DNA of 39,114 bases from Agrobacterium tumefaciens (GCF_000834635.1 NZ_JXQV01000027.1:1-39114), one strand, 5' to 3'. Shown: positions 7,647-17,728, counted from the first letter of the stretch. The notes: a model not told the origin generated them from the sequence alone. Made by a program: numbers and translations.

Positions 7647-8158
7647 CGGTTTTCCTTTCATTGTGGCACAACAATAGAAAACCGTGTGATTCCTACAAGT
7701 CGGAATTGAACGCTGGCGCGGGTGTAGTCGGTCCCGGTTTCCGCTTCGCGTCGCTATGCTAAACCTCCTGCGGCTGCACTTCGTCCGCGCCAGCGTACGA
7801 GAATTCCCGAAATCCCGCCCTTCAGGCGGCGCTATGCTGATTTCTCCGATACTCGCTTTGTTCGGTTCAAAGAGGGGAATGGGGAGCGCCGCTACCCCCT
7901 CCCCCACAAGCGCAAAATTGGGTCTCCCCATCCTTCCGCGCTGCGCTTGTGCAGGACAGTTCAAGGATCCTGCCCACGTCTACAACGCCGCGCACAAGGT
8001 GCGCTTGCACAGGATCTTTGAACAGCCCTTCGGGTAGTTGATCCCACTCCCAATTTTCCCCTTGTCCCCCGCCCCCACGCTCTTCCGCACGAGCTCAGGA
8101 GCAGCAGCAGAGCTTCTGCCCTTCGGGACAGAAATTTTGCAGATCAGGGGAAATGCAG
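7647..8158. other. Gene-free stretch of the plasmid-type block
   Basis: About 510 GC-rich bases without a convincing gene. The open frames on both strands are low-complexity shadows. It separates the divergent 96-aa gene and methylase pseudogene and probably holds their promoters, but no clear -35/-10 pair or repeat array could be identified by eye. Confidence 0.4.
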
Positions 8159-8955
8159 ATGACCACCACAAACCGCGTTCAAGCCATCGCGAAGCTGTTT
8201 CAGGGTTGCCGATATAAGCACGATCTTTACACCGTCTTTTCTGACTTTGCGAGTGCGCGGCCATTTCGCTGCGCAACGCAGCAGACTTAAACGGTCGTGA
8301 GGATCGCGAAGGACGATATCTTGAAATCGTGCGCAAGTACGACAAGACGACAATCGAAATGTTTCCGCAGATATTGGGCGAAGTCATCCTGGCACTGGAG
8401 GAAGCGCCGCAGGATATTTTAGGGCAGGTGTTTCATGCCTTGGAACTTCACAACACAGCGCGTGGGCAGTTCTTTACCCCCTATCCACTCTGCAAAATGA
8501 TGGCCGCGATGTTTTCCGGTTCACTGTAGGAAATGAAATCCATCATCGGCAAACGCGGCTATATGCTTGCTCAAGAGCCAGCGTGTGGATCGGGAGTTAT
8601 GATAATCGCGCTGGCCGAGGCAGTGAGAGACGCCGGTTTCAATTATCAAAAATGCCTTCATGTGACCGCCGTCGATATTGATAGTCGTGCGGTCCACATG
8701 GCCTATATTCAGTTTACCCTCTTGCATATTCCAGCCGTCGTCATCGTTGGCGATTGCCTTGCGATGAAGTTTCGAGAGGAATGGCCGACGCTTGCCCACA
8801 TCATGGATGGATGGCGGTTTAAACTCCAGACACCTGCCAGTGAAGCGAAACAGATCGATGAGATTTCACCGGCAGCATTGAATTTCTCGGTCGCGTTGCC
8901 GCACGTTGTTCCAGCAACAGCGTTCGACAAAAAAGACCAATTATCCCTTTTCTGA
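8159..8955 (+). pseudogene. N-6 DNA methylase of plasmid type, broken by a frameshift and a stop codon
   Basis: The coding frame starts at ATG 8159 (AGGGGA seven bases upstream; a second ATG lies six bases earlier) with MTTTNRVQAIAKLFQGCRYK. It loses its frame near 8245, where one T appears to be missing, since GACTTTGCGAG would read DFCE with one more T. The correct sequence then continues in the next frame (CAAISLRNAADLNGRED). A second lesion is an in-frame TAG at 8527-8529, after which the frame resumes at once with GAA ATG. The SAM-binding motif is visible (EPACGSGVMIIALAEA), as is a conserved VDIDSRAVHMAYIQ segment. Such short methylase-like proteins are frequent on rhizobial plasmids next to DUF932. 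Two independent lesions mean it is inactive. Confidence 0.85.
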
Positions 8956-9098
8956 TGTCTTGCGCTTCAATGTGAGGATATACCGGATCTACAAGTTTTG
9001 ACGGCGAAAGCAGCAGCACCGATCCAGCAGGTGCAATTGGGGAGATTGGCTCCCCCGGCTGTGGCACGTAGCCCTGCCGTCAAACCGGAGGTAACGCA

Positions 9099-9188
9099 AT
9101 GTGGTTTATCCCACTTAGCATTACCCTAGAATTGAAAAGAACCCGGAGCAGCTGGACACTGAAATTCCGGGTTCAATTCATTAGCTAG
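9099..9188 (+). CDS. Possible 29-aa peptide after the methylase pseudogene
   Basis: ATG 9099 follows a GGAGGT Shine-Dalgarno sequence by six bases and reads MWFIPLSITLELKR before TAG at 9186-9188. The second half overlaps a strong 9-bp inverted repeat (GAACCCGGA 9139-9147 with TCCGGGTTC 9166-9174), so the segment may be RNA structure rather than a peptide, or a remnant of a longer gene. No family recognised. Confidence 0.25.
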   Translation: MWFIPLSITLELKRTRSSWTLKFRVQFIS

Positions 9189-9476
9189 GAAGCGGGGGGC
9201 AGGCGTAAGCCTGTCCCCTACTCCGGCTTCAATGTAATGCTTTTTCTCGTAAATTCCAACCCCAGAAGCTGCAAACGCAAGAGGTCACATCGGCGGGGGC
9301 TATTTGCGGGCGATGACAGATCGGGCGGCCGCACGGCGATTGCACCTGTCACGCTCCGTCTACGCGCTGGTTAGTAGAAATGCGTCAGGGGAACGATGAA
9401 GATTAACCATCCTTTGCCCTCATTTTCCGCCATGATATCGATCTCCTTGGCAACAAGGAAGCAAATGTCAATGATG
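9189..9476. other. Intergenic, nothing recognised
   Basis: No gene, clear terminator or repeat was seen. This is the boundary between the decayed plasmid-type block and the minus-strand TadG-like gene. No direct repeat matching the other side of the block was found by eye. Confidence 0.4.
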
Positions 9477-10940
9477 TTACTTAGTCAGAGTGACCGATGT
9501 TAGAGATGCTGCGATATCAGAGAAGGCTTTGAGCAGTTCTTTTGGGTTTTTCGCATCAAAACTATGTCTTGGAGAGGTTGCACAGCTGAGCAATCCCGCG
9601 TTGCTACTGTCATTCTCGACTTGAAACGATACGGTGTAAACTTCAATCTTTTTTGATTTTGCGTACTGGCAAATAGACTGCATGTCGCTGTCTGTCTGCT
9701 TAAGCTCATCGGCATTACTTGTGTCGAGATGTGTTCCGGTTTGCTGGTCAAACCGCATGGTGTTCGCACCATCCGTCATGAGAATAATTGCTTTGAGAGG
9801 TTTTTTGTTCTCCTCATCATACGCCGCTCCTTCGGAAAACGGACGTGTTGGCGACAAGATATTCACCCCCCATATAAGACCGGCCGGAATATAGGTCGAC
9901 GGCTTATATGATCCTATTTGAACGATCATGTGGTTGATGCGCGTACGTACTTCGGTGAGGTCGGCTGTGAGTGGGACTATGGGATTTAAACAGTTTTTCG
10001 TCGCGCTCAACAGACCTGGATAAGGGACGTTTGGCGATAAGTCGTTGAGCCGGAGTTTGTTGGAAGTGCGAGAGCCGACACATCCATGCCAACTAAACCC
10101 TTGCCCGCCTGTACAACGTTCGTAACTTCTTACCGGTTTTGTCGTGCACTGATTGGGTGTGCAGTCGTATTTCTCTGCCATTCCGTCCACTAATTTCGTG
10201 CACGTCCTCGTATTTCCACGTTCGCAAACAGTTTCAGTGTTTACAGTCTCGCAGAAGCGTTGGGTGGTATACTCGTCAGGAACAGCAATCCAAGACCGAA
10301 ATCGATTGTACAATCCGACGTTCACATAGTCTGCATAAGGCACCAGCCCCACTTTCAGGCTGCCCCTAGCATCTTTGTTTTCTTCAAGTGTATTAACAAG
10401 ATCCGTCGCGGCATTTTTTAGTGCCGTTAGCTTTTCGCCATTCATTGACCAAGTATTGTCGAGCACGAGTGCGACCTCGATTGTTTGTTCTGTTGCCCAC
10501 TTGGCCTCGGCGAACACAACTATGCTGATCTCATCAATGTTTGCGAACGACATAAAGGTAGTCGGCACTCGACCTCGCGCTGATGCGGAGACTATATTGG
10601 GCCCCCGCGTGCGAACAAACCGTTCCAGCTTCAGCTTTTCGGACATCGTAACATTCGCACCGTTGAGAAACTCACTGGCGATTTTCTCTAGTTGATGATC
10701 CTCTGGCTTGCCTGACGATGCAGCGGCAAGAACTGCTGCATCAAGCGCAGCCTGAGCTTCGCTTTTTGCTGCTACCAACCTGGCGACATCTAATGCACAC
10801 CCCGCTATCACGATAAGGCACGGCAAAAGGATTGCGCTGATCACGGCAAAAGAGCCCTGCCTGTTCTTGATAAATTCTCTGCGCGGCAAAGCAATGTCGC
10901 TAGTTGTGTTGCGACACGCTGAAATGACAGCACGAAACAT
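9477..10940 (-). CDS. TadG-like protein: TadE/TadG N-terminal helix with von Willebrand A domain
   Basis: Product of 487 aa; ATG 10940 has GAGGA six bases upstream. The N-terminal part (about 27-75) is a Flp-pilus TadE/TadG-like segment: RQGSFAVISAILLPCLIVIAG membrane anchor, then an Ala-rich ALDAAVLAAA helix. A von Willebrand factor A domain starts near residue 155 with a MIDAS-like motif (Asp161, Thr163, Ser165 in LDNTWSM; Thr replaces the usual first Ser). Residues 230-310 form a cysteine-rich insert with about eight Cys, suggesting disulfides in the periplasm. TadG proteins belong to tad pilus loci, yet no other tad gene is present here, so this is an orphan copy, possibly used for surface attachment. 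Its context gives no further clue. Confidence 0.85.
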   Translation of the reverse strand: MFRAVISACRNTTSDIALPRREFIKNRQGSFAVISAILLPCLIVIAGCALDVARLVAAKSEAQAALDAAVLAAASSGKPEDHQLEKIASEFLNGANVTMSEKLKLERFVRTRGPNIVSASARGRVPTTFMSFANIDEISIVVFAEAKWATEQTIEVALVLDNTWSMNGEKLTALKNAATDLVNTLEENKDARGSLKVGLVPYADYVNVGLYNRFRSWIAVPDEYTTQRFCETVNTETVCERGNTRTCTKLVDGMAEKYDCTPNQCTTKPVRSYERCTGGQGFSWHGCVGSRTSNKLRLNDLSPNVPYPGLLSATKNCLNPIVPLTADLTEVRTRINHMIVQIGSYKPSTYIPAGLIWGVNILSPTRPFSEGAAYDEENKKPLKAIILMTDGANTMRFDQQTGTHLDTSNADELKQTDSDMQSICQYAKSKKIEVYTVSFQVENDSSNAGLLSCATSPRHSFDAKNPKELLKAFSDIAASLTSVTLTK

Positions 10941-11258
10941 TTCAATCCTCGACTATAAAGAATGGGGATGGAGCTGACGCCGCCAATTGACAGCAGCGCG
11001 TGGGGATCCGCCGCCCGGACTGGGGGCAGTGTTACTTAAAGCGGAGCCCTTTTTTTGTTAGTCCAATATGGGGAGGTGAAAAGCTACGTAAAGAGCTCAT
11101 CGACGTCCATCGATATCCGCTCTCGATCATTAGTGAAGTCGGTCAAGTTTCGAACTGACTAAAATTCACCTGGGTCCATGTGCTCTGTAGTCACATCTGA
11201 GACGCAGGGCGCAAGCAGGTCAAACCCTAGGCGACTTTAATGCCGCCGCTGGCTCCTC
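10941..11258. other. Intergenic, no gene seen
   Basis: About 320 bases between the TadG-like gene and the 3' end of the PAS chemoreceptor gene, both on the minus strand. It should hold the promoter of the TadG-like gene. No clear intrinsic terminator for the chemoreceptor gene was found. Confidence 0.4.
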
Positions 11259-12947
11259 TTACATGCCAGCAACCAGCCTGACATGGCTCACCTTTGGTCT
11301 ATCGGTGTCGTCGCCCAACTGGAACTCGTTCACCAAAGCAAACAACGCTTTTGCCTCATCTGCAAGCAGACGAGCTTCAGCCTTGTATTGCTCAACCGTC
11401 CCGGTGTTTTGTTGCGTTTGTTTATCCATCATGTGCATCGCTGAATTGATTTCTTTGAGACCCAACGACTGTTCATGAGCTGAAACGACGATGGCTTTAA
11501 CATGAAGGTCGATCTCTTCTACTTCTCCGACGATATTAGCGAGGGCGGAGCCGGTTTCGCCAACAAGCTCAACGCCACTTTCAACCTGTCGAATGGATGT
11601 CTGAACGAGGCTCTTTATTTCCTTAGCTGCTTTGGCTGATCGTTGAGCCAATTCGCGCACTTCGTGAGCAACCACCGCGAAGCCCTTCCCTGCCTCTCCT
11701 GCTCTTGCAGCTTCGACACCGGCGTTGAGTGCAAGCAGGTTTGTCTGGAATGCAATCTCGTCGATCACACCGATAATATTGGCGATCTCGCCGGACGACT
11801 TTGAAATGTTGTCCATCGCAGTAATTGCCCGTTGAACAATATCGCCGGAGTCAGTCGCGTTCCGACGTGCTTCCGAAACTAATTGACCTGCGCCCTGCGC
11901 TCGTCGGTGGGAATCAGAAAGGTTGGTCGATATCTGTTCAACCGCAGACGCTGTCGCTTCTAACGACGCGACTTGCTGTTCCGTACGTGCCGACAAACTA
12001 TCGGCTCCCAACCGAATTTTATCCGATCCAGATGAAATCATACCCGCATTGCGGGATAATGTTTGAATGACAACGCGCAACTTCTGAAGGGAATCATTAA
12101 AGCTTGCACGCAACGGTTCCAGCGACGGAATAAACGGCGATGAGATCGACTGGCGTAAATCTCCATCAGCAACACGATTCAATCCATTGGCTAGCGCTTC
12201 CACATTCCTAACACGCGCAGTCACATCCGTTGCGAACTTCACAATCTTGAAAACACTACCATTCACGTCCCGAATGGGATTATACGACGCCTGAATAAAT
12301 ACCCTGCGCCCGTCTTTGCCGACACGAAGAAACTCTTCGCTGTAGTAGTCTCCAGATCGCAGGCAGGACCAGAATGTTTGGTATGCTGCACTCTGAGCGT
12401 AGGACGGCTCACAGAACATCGCGTGATGTTTGTTCACGATTTCATGAAGTTCGTAGCCAAGGGCTGCCAAAAAATTTTCGTTCGCCGTTAGCACATTGCC
12501 CTCGGTATCAAATTCAATGACGGCCTGAGAGTGCGACAATGCGGCGATTTTGCCAGCGTCTTCCGCAGCTTGAATTTTTTGGGCCGTGATATCAGTCGCG
12601 ATCTTCAAGATTTTGTATGGACGCCCGCGCGAGAATACCGGATTGTAAGTTGCTTCAACCCAGATTTCGCGTCCGTTTTTACCGAAGCGTTTAAACTGCG
12701 CCTGTTGAAACTCACCCGAAGTCAATTTGGCCCAGAACTCTCTGTATGAGGTACGCTGCGCTTCGTCGCATCCTACGAACAGTCGATGGTGCTTATATTT
12801 GATTTCCGAGAGTTCGTAGCCGAAGCATTCGCAAAACTTTGCGTTAGCATCGAGAATTCGTCCCTCAAGGTCGAATTCGATGAACGCGAGAGAGTTTTTC
12901 AGGGCCGACATCATGTTCTCAGCATTCGAGCTTGACCGCATAAACAT
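11259..12947 (-). CDS. Soluble methyl-accepting chemotaxis protein with two PAS domains
   Basis: Product of 562 aa from ATG 12947 (AAAGAGG ribosome site about six bases upstream); the frame is open further upstream but that extension is not protein-like. No membrane helix. Two PAS domains follow each other, about residues 15-125 and 135-247; each has the YELxEIxxKHHxxF pattern of aerotaxis-type PAS domains. A HAMP-like linker ([14 protein letters not shown]) precedes the methyl-accepting signalling domain with its conserved hairpin tip [36 protein letters not shown]. It probably senses an internal redox, oxygen or metabolic signal and drives CheA. Unlike the receptor at 19954, it has no C-terminal xWxxF tether. 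It sits head-to-tail with the PAS-HTH regulator. Confidence 0.93.
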   Translation of the reverse strand: MFMRSSSNAENMMSALKNSLAFIEFDLEGRILDANAKFCECFGYELSEIKYKHHRLFVGCDEAQRTSYREFWAKLTSGEFQQAQFKRFGKNGREIWVEATYNPVFSRGRPYKILKIATDITAQKIQAAEDAGKIAALSHSQAVIEFDTEGNVLTANENFLAALGYELHEIVNKHHAMFCEPSYAQSAAYQTFWSCLRSGDYYSEEFLRVGKDGRRVFIQASYNPIRDVNGSVFKIVKFATDVTARVRNVEALANGLNRVADGDLRQSISSPFIPSLEPLRASFNDSLQKLRVVIQTLSRNAGMISSGSDKIRLGADSLSARTEQQVASLEATASAVEQISTNLSDSHRRAQGAGQLVSEARRNATDSGDIVQRAITAMDNISKSSGEIANIIGVIDEIAFQTNLLALNAGVEAARAGEAGKGFAVVAHEVRELAQRSAKAAKEIKSLVQTSIRQVESGVELVGETGSALANIVGEVEEIDLHVKAIVVSAHEQSLGLKEINSAMHMMDKQTQQNTGTVEQYKAEARLLADEAKALFALVNEFQLGDDTDRPKVSHVRLVAGM

Positions 12948-13287
12948 ATATGCCTCTTTCAGGTATTTTTGATTTTCCGGGAATGGCGGACCAGACTGTA
13001 GTTTTAAAGAGCACAGCAATCTGATTACCTGAGAGTAATTCTTCGGCGATAACGCCGTGTTGATTAATAGGAGTGTTAAAAAAAATTCTCTGGACAAAAG
13101 ATGCTCGCACGGTTCTTTTTTGGTCAAAAAAAGCGTGTTTGTGAGCCAATTCGCGCAAATATTGCTGCGAGAGAACAAGATTCCGATAACTACCCTCGAC
13201 GAGGAGGAGGGCTTAGTCTTCTCGATTTTTCAGACTGGAACTGCGGCGACTTACACAAAAGTCTGCGGCCAACACCGCGAGAAAATT
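12948..13287. other. Intergenic with chemoreceptor promoter region
   Basis: About 340 bases upstream of the minus-strand PAS chemoreceptor gene and downstream of the PAS-HTH regulator gene. The open frames here lack coding character. An A/T-rich stretch near 13075-13130 is a plausible promoter region, but no consensus boxes can be fixed. Confidence 0.35.
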
Positions 13288-14313
13288 TCACAGCTGTTCG
13301 TGTTTCACATCCGCGAGCCCTATTAGTAGGCCGGCTTTTCTGTCTTGGAAGAAGTTTACGCCCGCGCGTTTCAACGTATCACGGACGCGAGACAACGCCT
13401 CTTTACGAACAGTTTCGGCGGAAATTTCCATGCGCCGTATCGTGGAAAACGATACGCCCGAGTGCTCTGCCAACTCTGCGGCTGACCAGCCGAGGAGAGC
13501 TCGGGCCCCGCGGATTTGCGCGGGGCCGAGAATAAAATTTTCGTCGCGAGCGGCGGGTGCTTCGTCGTATTTCGTATATCCAAGCCACTCTTCTACAGTC
13601 CCATCTCCGTCAAGAATTGGTACGGCATGGCCATGAATCCGAACGTAGCGGCCTTCAAGATTTCTGACACGCATCGTGACGTCAAAACGGTCTTTATTTT
13701 CGATCGCTAACGACCACGCATCAAGGAAAATCTGTCGATCGTCCGGATGAATTGCGTCAAGCCTTTCCCAGTCTCGCGCCTCCGCAGGGGTCTGGCCAGT
13801 CAGTTTCGACCAGTCCGTCGTCTCGACCAGCTTCCCATCAGGATGAGCTCGCCAGACCTGCCCTCCTAGAAGCATAATAAGGGCTGCTCGTAGAGCAGCG
13901 TCACGCGCTGAGCTACCTTGCATGATCTGAAACTCAGTCACGTCAGCGATAACGCCAAACATCGAGATCGCAGTGCCTGTGCGATCAAAGTAAGGCTGCC
14001 CCTTACTTCTGACCCACCGCATGCTGCCATCTGGTCGAATGATCCGAAATGTCCGATCTTGCAGAACCTTGCCCGTGGCCAAGCCGATGGCATTACTGAA
14101 ATCCAGCTGATCGTCGGGATGCACAAGTGATTGGTAAACGTCTACAGACGGTACAACTGTCAAAGGGTCCATACCAACGATTCTGAACATGCCCTGCGAC
14201 CACGTAACTTCCGATGTTTTGAGGTCCCAGCTCCAAGTGCCGATGCTGAATTTCTCTTCTATGGTTCGCAGTTTAGTATCCGCCGACATGGAAGCTCGTT
14301 TTGAGTTGGGCAT
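13288..14313 (-). CDS. PAS-PAS-HTH regulatory protein
   Basis: Product of 341 aa from ATG 14313 with AAAGGA six bases upstream. The first PAS domain (about 18-130; WSWDLKTSEVTWSQGMFRIVG ... HPDDQ ... FGVIADVTEF) is of the PAS_3 type. A second divergent PAS follows (about 145-250; WRAHPDGKLVETTDWSKLTG ... HPDDRQ). Residues 262-325 form a short XRE-like helix-turn-helix (IRGARALLGWSAAELAEHSGVSFSTIRRMEI), a form common in Rhizobiales, where it follows the phrase GPAQ. It likely binds DNA in response to a small-molecule or redox signal; target genes are unknown. It is upstream of, and co-oriented with, the soluble PAS chemoreceptor, separated by 340 bases, so shared sensing is possible. Confidence 0.85.
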   Translation of the reverse strand: MPNSKRASMSADTKLRTIEEKFSIGTWSWDLKTSEVTWSQGMFRIVGMDPLTVVPSVDVYQSLVHPDDQLDFSNAIGLATGKVLQDRTFRIIRPDGSMRWVRSKGQPYFDRTGTAISMFGVIADVTEFQIMQGSSARDAALRAALIMLLGGQVWRAHPDGKLVETTDWSKLTGQTPAEARDWERLDAIHPDDRQIFLDAWSLAIENKDRFDVTMRVRNLEGRYVRIHGHAVPILDGDGTVEEWLGYTKYDEAPAARDENFILGPAQIRGARALLGWSAAELAEHSGVSFSTIRRMEISAETVRKEALSRVRDTLKRAGVNFFQDRKAGLLIGLADVKHEQL

Positions 14314-14604
14314 TTCAATCCTTTGCCTTTTTCAGGCACACTGGCCGATCACTCACGCTTCACGGCTGCGTGGAAGAGTCCCAAGGTTGGCGGTGTCAGA
14401 ACGTATAGTAACTCGGAGCTCGCCGACTCGTTCCAATAGCAAACCACGCGACACCTTTAGGATATCTCATCGTATCGAGAAAAATAATTGTGTCGTTGAA
14501 AAACGCACAAGACTTACATTCTCCAACTGACGTAGGAGGCCTTTTTTAGCGGTTGATCCAACACCACTTTTGTTGGGCGTGTGAATAATGAAAAACATGT
14601 TCAC
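14314..14604. other. Intergenic between PAS-HTH regulator and TonB-dependent receptor
   Basis: No gene. A short inverted repeat (CCAACA-N7-TGTTGG, about 14557-14576) lies just past the receptor stop codon on its strand but lacks a following T-run, so termination is uncertain. The promoter of the PAS-HTH regulator must also lie here. Confidence 0.35.
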
Positions 14605-17600
14605 TTAGAACCTCATCGTCAACGACGCTTTAAATGTCCGACCTGGACCAGGCATCATGCTGAGTGCCAGTGGATCGAGATAATAACGGTCAAACACGTT
14701 TTCTACAGTGAAACCGGCGGTCGCGTGTTCATTAATTTTGTAGTTCGTGGATATGTCGAACAGCGTCACGGGCTGGTATGTGAGCTGGGTTGCAACCCCA
14801 CCAAACCGGTTCCAAAGCTGGTCAAGTTTCTTTGTCGGAGCGCTCGTGTGGGTTATCCTGGTTGCGATCTCCAAAGTGTCGTCCATGAAGCGAGCACCGA
14901 ACGTGCCGCTTAATGTATATTGCGGTGGATTTTGAGCATTTGTATATGCGCCCGAGAACCCGCCATCGACGCAATTTGGCACCGATCCAAGCTGGCCTTG
15001 TGACATGGTAACCATTAATTGTGCCACATCCGGTGCGCAGGTTTTTGTGGAGAGATTATAGTTCGCAGACATATCGGTGAAGAAAGTCCCATTGTCGTAT
15101 GCAACCTGGAGTTCTAGGCCCTTCACGGAAAAAGAGTCGACGTTGTAGAAAGAGAAGCTTTTCTCCCGCGCCAGTTTTCTCCTCGCCTGGTCAGTATAAG
15201 AAGCTTCGTTATAAGCGTCGTGTCGGGTGATGTAATCTTTCGTCTTGTTATCGAAATAAGACAGGCGAGCCATAAGACTGTCACCGCCGTTGACGATGTT
15301 TTCCATTCTTGTTGATACGCCAAGTTCCAGATTACGGGCCTGTTCCGGAAGCAAATTAGCTGGTGCGGAAGCAGATGCTCCTCCGACACTAGATTCTGTA
15401 ATACTGGGCATACGAATACCGTTGGTGTAGGCAGCATGCAGTTTCCACCCCTCGAAAACCTCATAACTCCCGTTGATGCTGGGTGCAAATCCAGCATCTC
15501 GCCGCCGCAAGTTATCGTAATACACGGTACGTGTTCGCTCGGTAACCAGTTTGTCCTGTGTGAACGTGGTGAAATTGTCATCGTAGTCTATCGTGGAGAC
15601 GGGTACCATTGGTGTCACGTCTTCTTGGAATCCGCCCGAAGGATACGCCTTGCCGTCCGGCGTTTTTCTCGGGTCTGTAGCATCGGTATAGTTTCCGTCG
15701 GCGTCCGTGTACCAATAAGCGGTGCCACGTGGGACGGCCCAAAAGCCTGTCGGTTTTGAGTAGTCATATTTGTACCAACCATTGCCATCTGGAACCAGTT
15801 CAAAGTTTTCGTCTTCCAGGAGCTCATATTGCATGACGTTCTTGCTTAAATTGATCTGCTTGCGGTTGACGCTATAGGTCTCAGATCCAAGTCCCCTGTT
15901 ATGGTCATAAGTTTTGAACTTGGTGAACCGTCCGCCGAGACTGAGCGTCAAACGGTCGTTGGGCTCCCAGGTTGCTGTTCCGAAGGTGTCAAACTGCTGC
16001 CGATCGGCTTGCTGGTGGAAACCTCCACTGATCTGCCTCCCATTGGCTTCGCTGGGTGCATCTTCTGGCGGGAAAAGTTTTTCGAAACGAAGTGAGGTAC
16101 CGTAATTTGCTTTGAACTGGCCTATTTCCGTGTCAATCTTGGATGTATTTGATATATCGAACGACGTGGTTTCGATGATCCGAGAAGCACCGTAGAAGCG
16201 CTTGTAGCATCGCTCGGAAAAAGGATCATCGTTGCATGCGGGTTTGTCACTCGGCGTCTGGCTACCAAGCGTAAGATAGCCGTCATATTCGAGATGAGAA
16301 TATGCAAAGTTGGCGGTCAGGTCGATCAGGTCGTTGTCTTCAGGGTTCCACTTGTATCGCGCTGTCAGGCTATCGCTGTTGACTGTCGAAGGATCCCACT
16401 GTGGAATATAACCTGTCGAGTTTCGTAAGATGTTAGAGCTCATGATTTCGCCGGCGCGCGCATCGAAATATCGATATCCAAGATCAAGCGTTTGATCATC
16501 GAAAGGGCGCAGCGTCAGCTTCAAGAGAGCAGATTCAGTTTCGTTCGAAGAGTTGAATACTTCACCGCTTTCCGGGTAAAGCGAGGCGACGGATAGTTGC
16601 TCTTGTCCATTCCTGAATACTCTGTATTTGTCGCGTCCTTTGCTACCAGCAAAGTAGTTTCCGTTGTCACGTTTGGCGTAAGCTGCAACAACGTCGAAGT
16701 TATCTTGTGTCACCGCGAAAGCGGCGCTGCCATTTCCCGTTTGTGGCTCAAAAATAGAATTTCTGTCAGTATTTTGCGGTGCTTGGAAGCTGCCTGGCAT
16801 TGACGCACTATTGGAAGCGACACTCCCCCTTATACGCACACCGATTTCTTGGCCATCTATGAGAATGTCCTCTGGACGGATTGTCGACATTGCGATTGTG
16901 CCGCCGATCGCGTCAAGAGATGGGGCCGGCCCTTTTGACACGCTGACTGAGCTTATGAAATCTGGATCAATGTAGTTTCTGTCTTGGCGCCCGGCGTAAC
17001 CTCGATAGACGTCAATGCTATTTTCAGCGCCGTCCACGGTCATCTTGACACGCTTCTGTCCTTGCAGGCCTCGAATATTAGGGTCGATGCCGCCCCCGGT
17101 GCGTGCTTCACCAGTATAGACGCCAGGAATACCCTTCAAGATGTCGGAAGGGCTGGATCCTGTCATTCTGCTGATCGTTTCTTCATCGACAAAATATTCG
17201 CTTTGAGCCTGATCATAAGAGTCAGACTTCTCACCGTTAAATCGACCAAATCCACGACCAGCGACAATGATAGTTTCAAGAACTGTGGTGCCGTCTGCTT
17301 GTGACGAAGTCGGTGACATTGCGCTGATCGTGACCATATCCTTACTGACAAAACGGTACTCAAGGTTCGTGCCTTGCAACAGACGGCTTAGTCCTTCAGC
17401 TGGCGTGAAATTACCTGACAAACCAGCGGTGTTAAGATCTCTCACGAGCGATGTGTCTACGCCGATCTGAACGCCGAAGCGTGCGGCGAAAATATTGAGT
17501 GCCGTTGATAGTTTTCCAGCTGGAATAGTAACCGTTGAACTTTCACCCGGCTGAACCTGTGCCGTAGCGTTCAGCGTTGAGCAAAAACTTAGGCCCGTGT

Positions 17601-17646
17601 AGAAGCTCGCAGCCAACAAGCTACGCATTGCGATACTCTTCGTCAT
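14605..17646 (-). CDS. TonB-dependent outer membrane receptor with STN signalling domain (heme/hemophore type)
   Basis: Product of 1013 aa that imports a bound iron source across the outer membrane using TonB energy. Order: signal peptide (1-30, ending NATAQ); STN domain (about 38-110; IPAGKLSTALNIFAARFGV) that talks to the FecR-like protein; plug (about 125-260; PSDILKGIPGVYTGEARTGG, NIRGLQGQKRVKMTVDG); then a 22-strand barrel ending in MRF. The plug stretch with DVYRGYAGRQDRNYIDP, and a MPSITES ... LLPEQARNLELG stretch corresponding to the FRAP/NPNL region, point to the heme or hemophore receptor group rather than a catecholate siderophore receptor; that is inference. It follows the sigma and FecR genes on the same strand, so ligand binding probably induces its own synthesis. 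No hemophore gene is seen in the window. Confidence 0.9.
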   Translation of the reverse strand: MTKSIAMRSLLAASFYTGLSFCSTLNATAQVQPGESSTVTIPAGKLSTALNIFAARFGVQIGVDTSLVRDLNTAGLSGNFTPAEGLSRLLQGTNLEYRFVSKDMVTISAMSPTSSQADGTTVLETIIVAGRGFGRFNGEKSDSYDQAQSEYFVDEETISRMTGSSPSDILKGIPGVYTGEARTGGGIDPNIRGLQGQKRVKMTVDGAENSIDVYRGYAGRQDRNYIDPDFISSVSVSKGPAPSLDAIGGTIAMSTIRPEDILIDGQEIGVRIRGSVASNSASMPGSFQAPQNTDRNSIFEPQTGNGSAAFAVTQDNFDVVAAYAKRDNGNYFAGSKGRDKYRVFRNGQEQLSVASLYPESGEVFNSSNETESALLKLTLRPFDDQTLDLGYRYFDARAGEIMSSNILRNSTGYIPQWDPSTVNSDSLTARYKWNPEDNDLIDLTANFAYSHLEYDGYLTLGSQTPSDKPACNDDPFSERCYKRFYGASRIIETTSFDISNTSKIDTEIGQFKANYGTSLRFEKLFPPEDAPSEANGRQISGGFHQQADRQQFDTFGTATWEPNDRLTLSLGGRFTKFKTYDHNRGLGSETYSVNRKQINLSKNVMQYELLEDENFELVPDGNGWYKYDYSKPTGFWAVPRGTAYWYTDADGNYTDATDPRKTPDGKAYPSGGFQEDVTPMVPVSTIDYDDNFTTFTQDKLVTERTRTVYYDNLRRRDAGFAPSINGSYEVFEGWKLHAAYTNGIRMPSITESSVGGASASAPANLLPEQARNLELGVSTRMENIVNGGDSLMARLSYFDNKTKDYITRHDAYNEASYTDQARRKLAREKSFSFYNVDSFSVKGLELQVAYDNGTFFTDMSANYNLSTKTCAPDVAQLMVTMSQGQLGSVPNCVDGGFSGAYTNAQNPPQYTLSGTFGARFMDDTLEIATRITHTSAPTKKLDQLWNRFGGVATQLTYQPVTLFDISTNYKINEHATAGFTVENVFDRYYLDPLALSMMPGPGRTFKASLTMRF

Positions 17647-17728
17647 GTCTCACGTCCCCGTCTCTGAAAGACTCTGTTGATGAGTAGACGAATGAACGAC
17701 TTGGTTGCTGCAGTCCGAATGAGAAAAA

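Noticed and set aside
7647..7964. Upstream extension of the 96-aa minus-strand gene to 202 codons
   Set aside because: The extension is Arg/Pro-rich and unlike the rest, while a good ribosome site sits just before the shorter start at 7646.
12948..13178. 77-codon upstream extension of the soluble chemoreceptor
   Set aside because: No domain begins there, and ATG 12947 has a proper ribosome site directly before the first PAS domain.
13101..13535. 144-codon plus-strand frame opposite the PAS-HTH gene
   Set aside because: It is largely a shadow of the minus-strand PAS-HTH gene and has Arg-rich, low-quality composition.
14557..14576. CCAACA/TGTTGG inverted repeat as terminator of the receptor gene
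   Set aside because: It lacks a T-run on the receptor's strand, so intrinsic termination is not supported.
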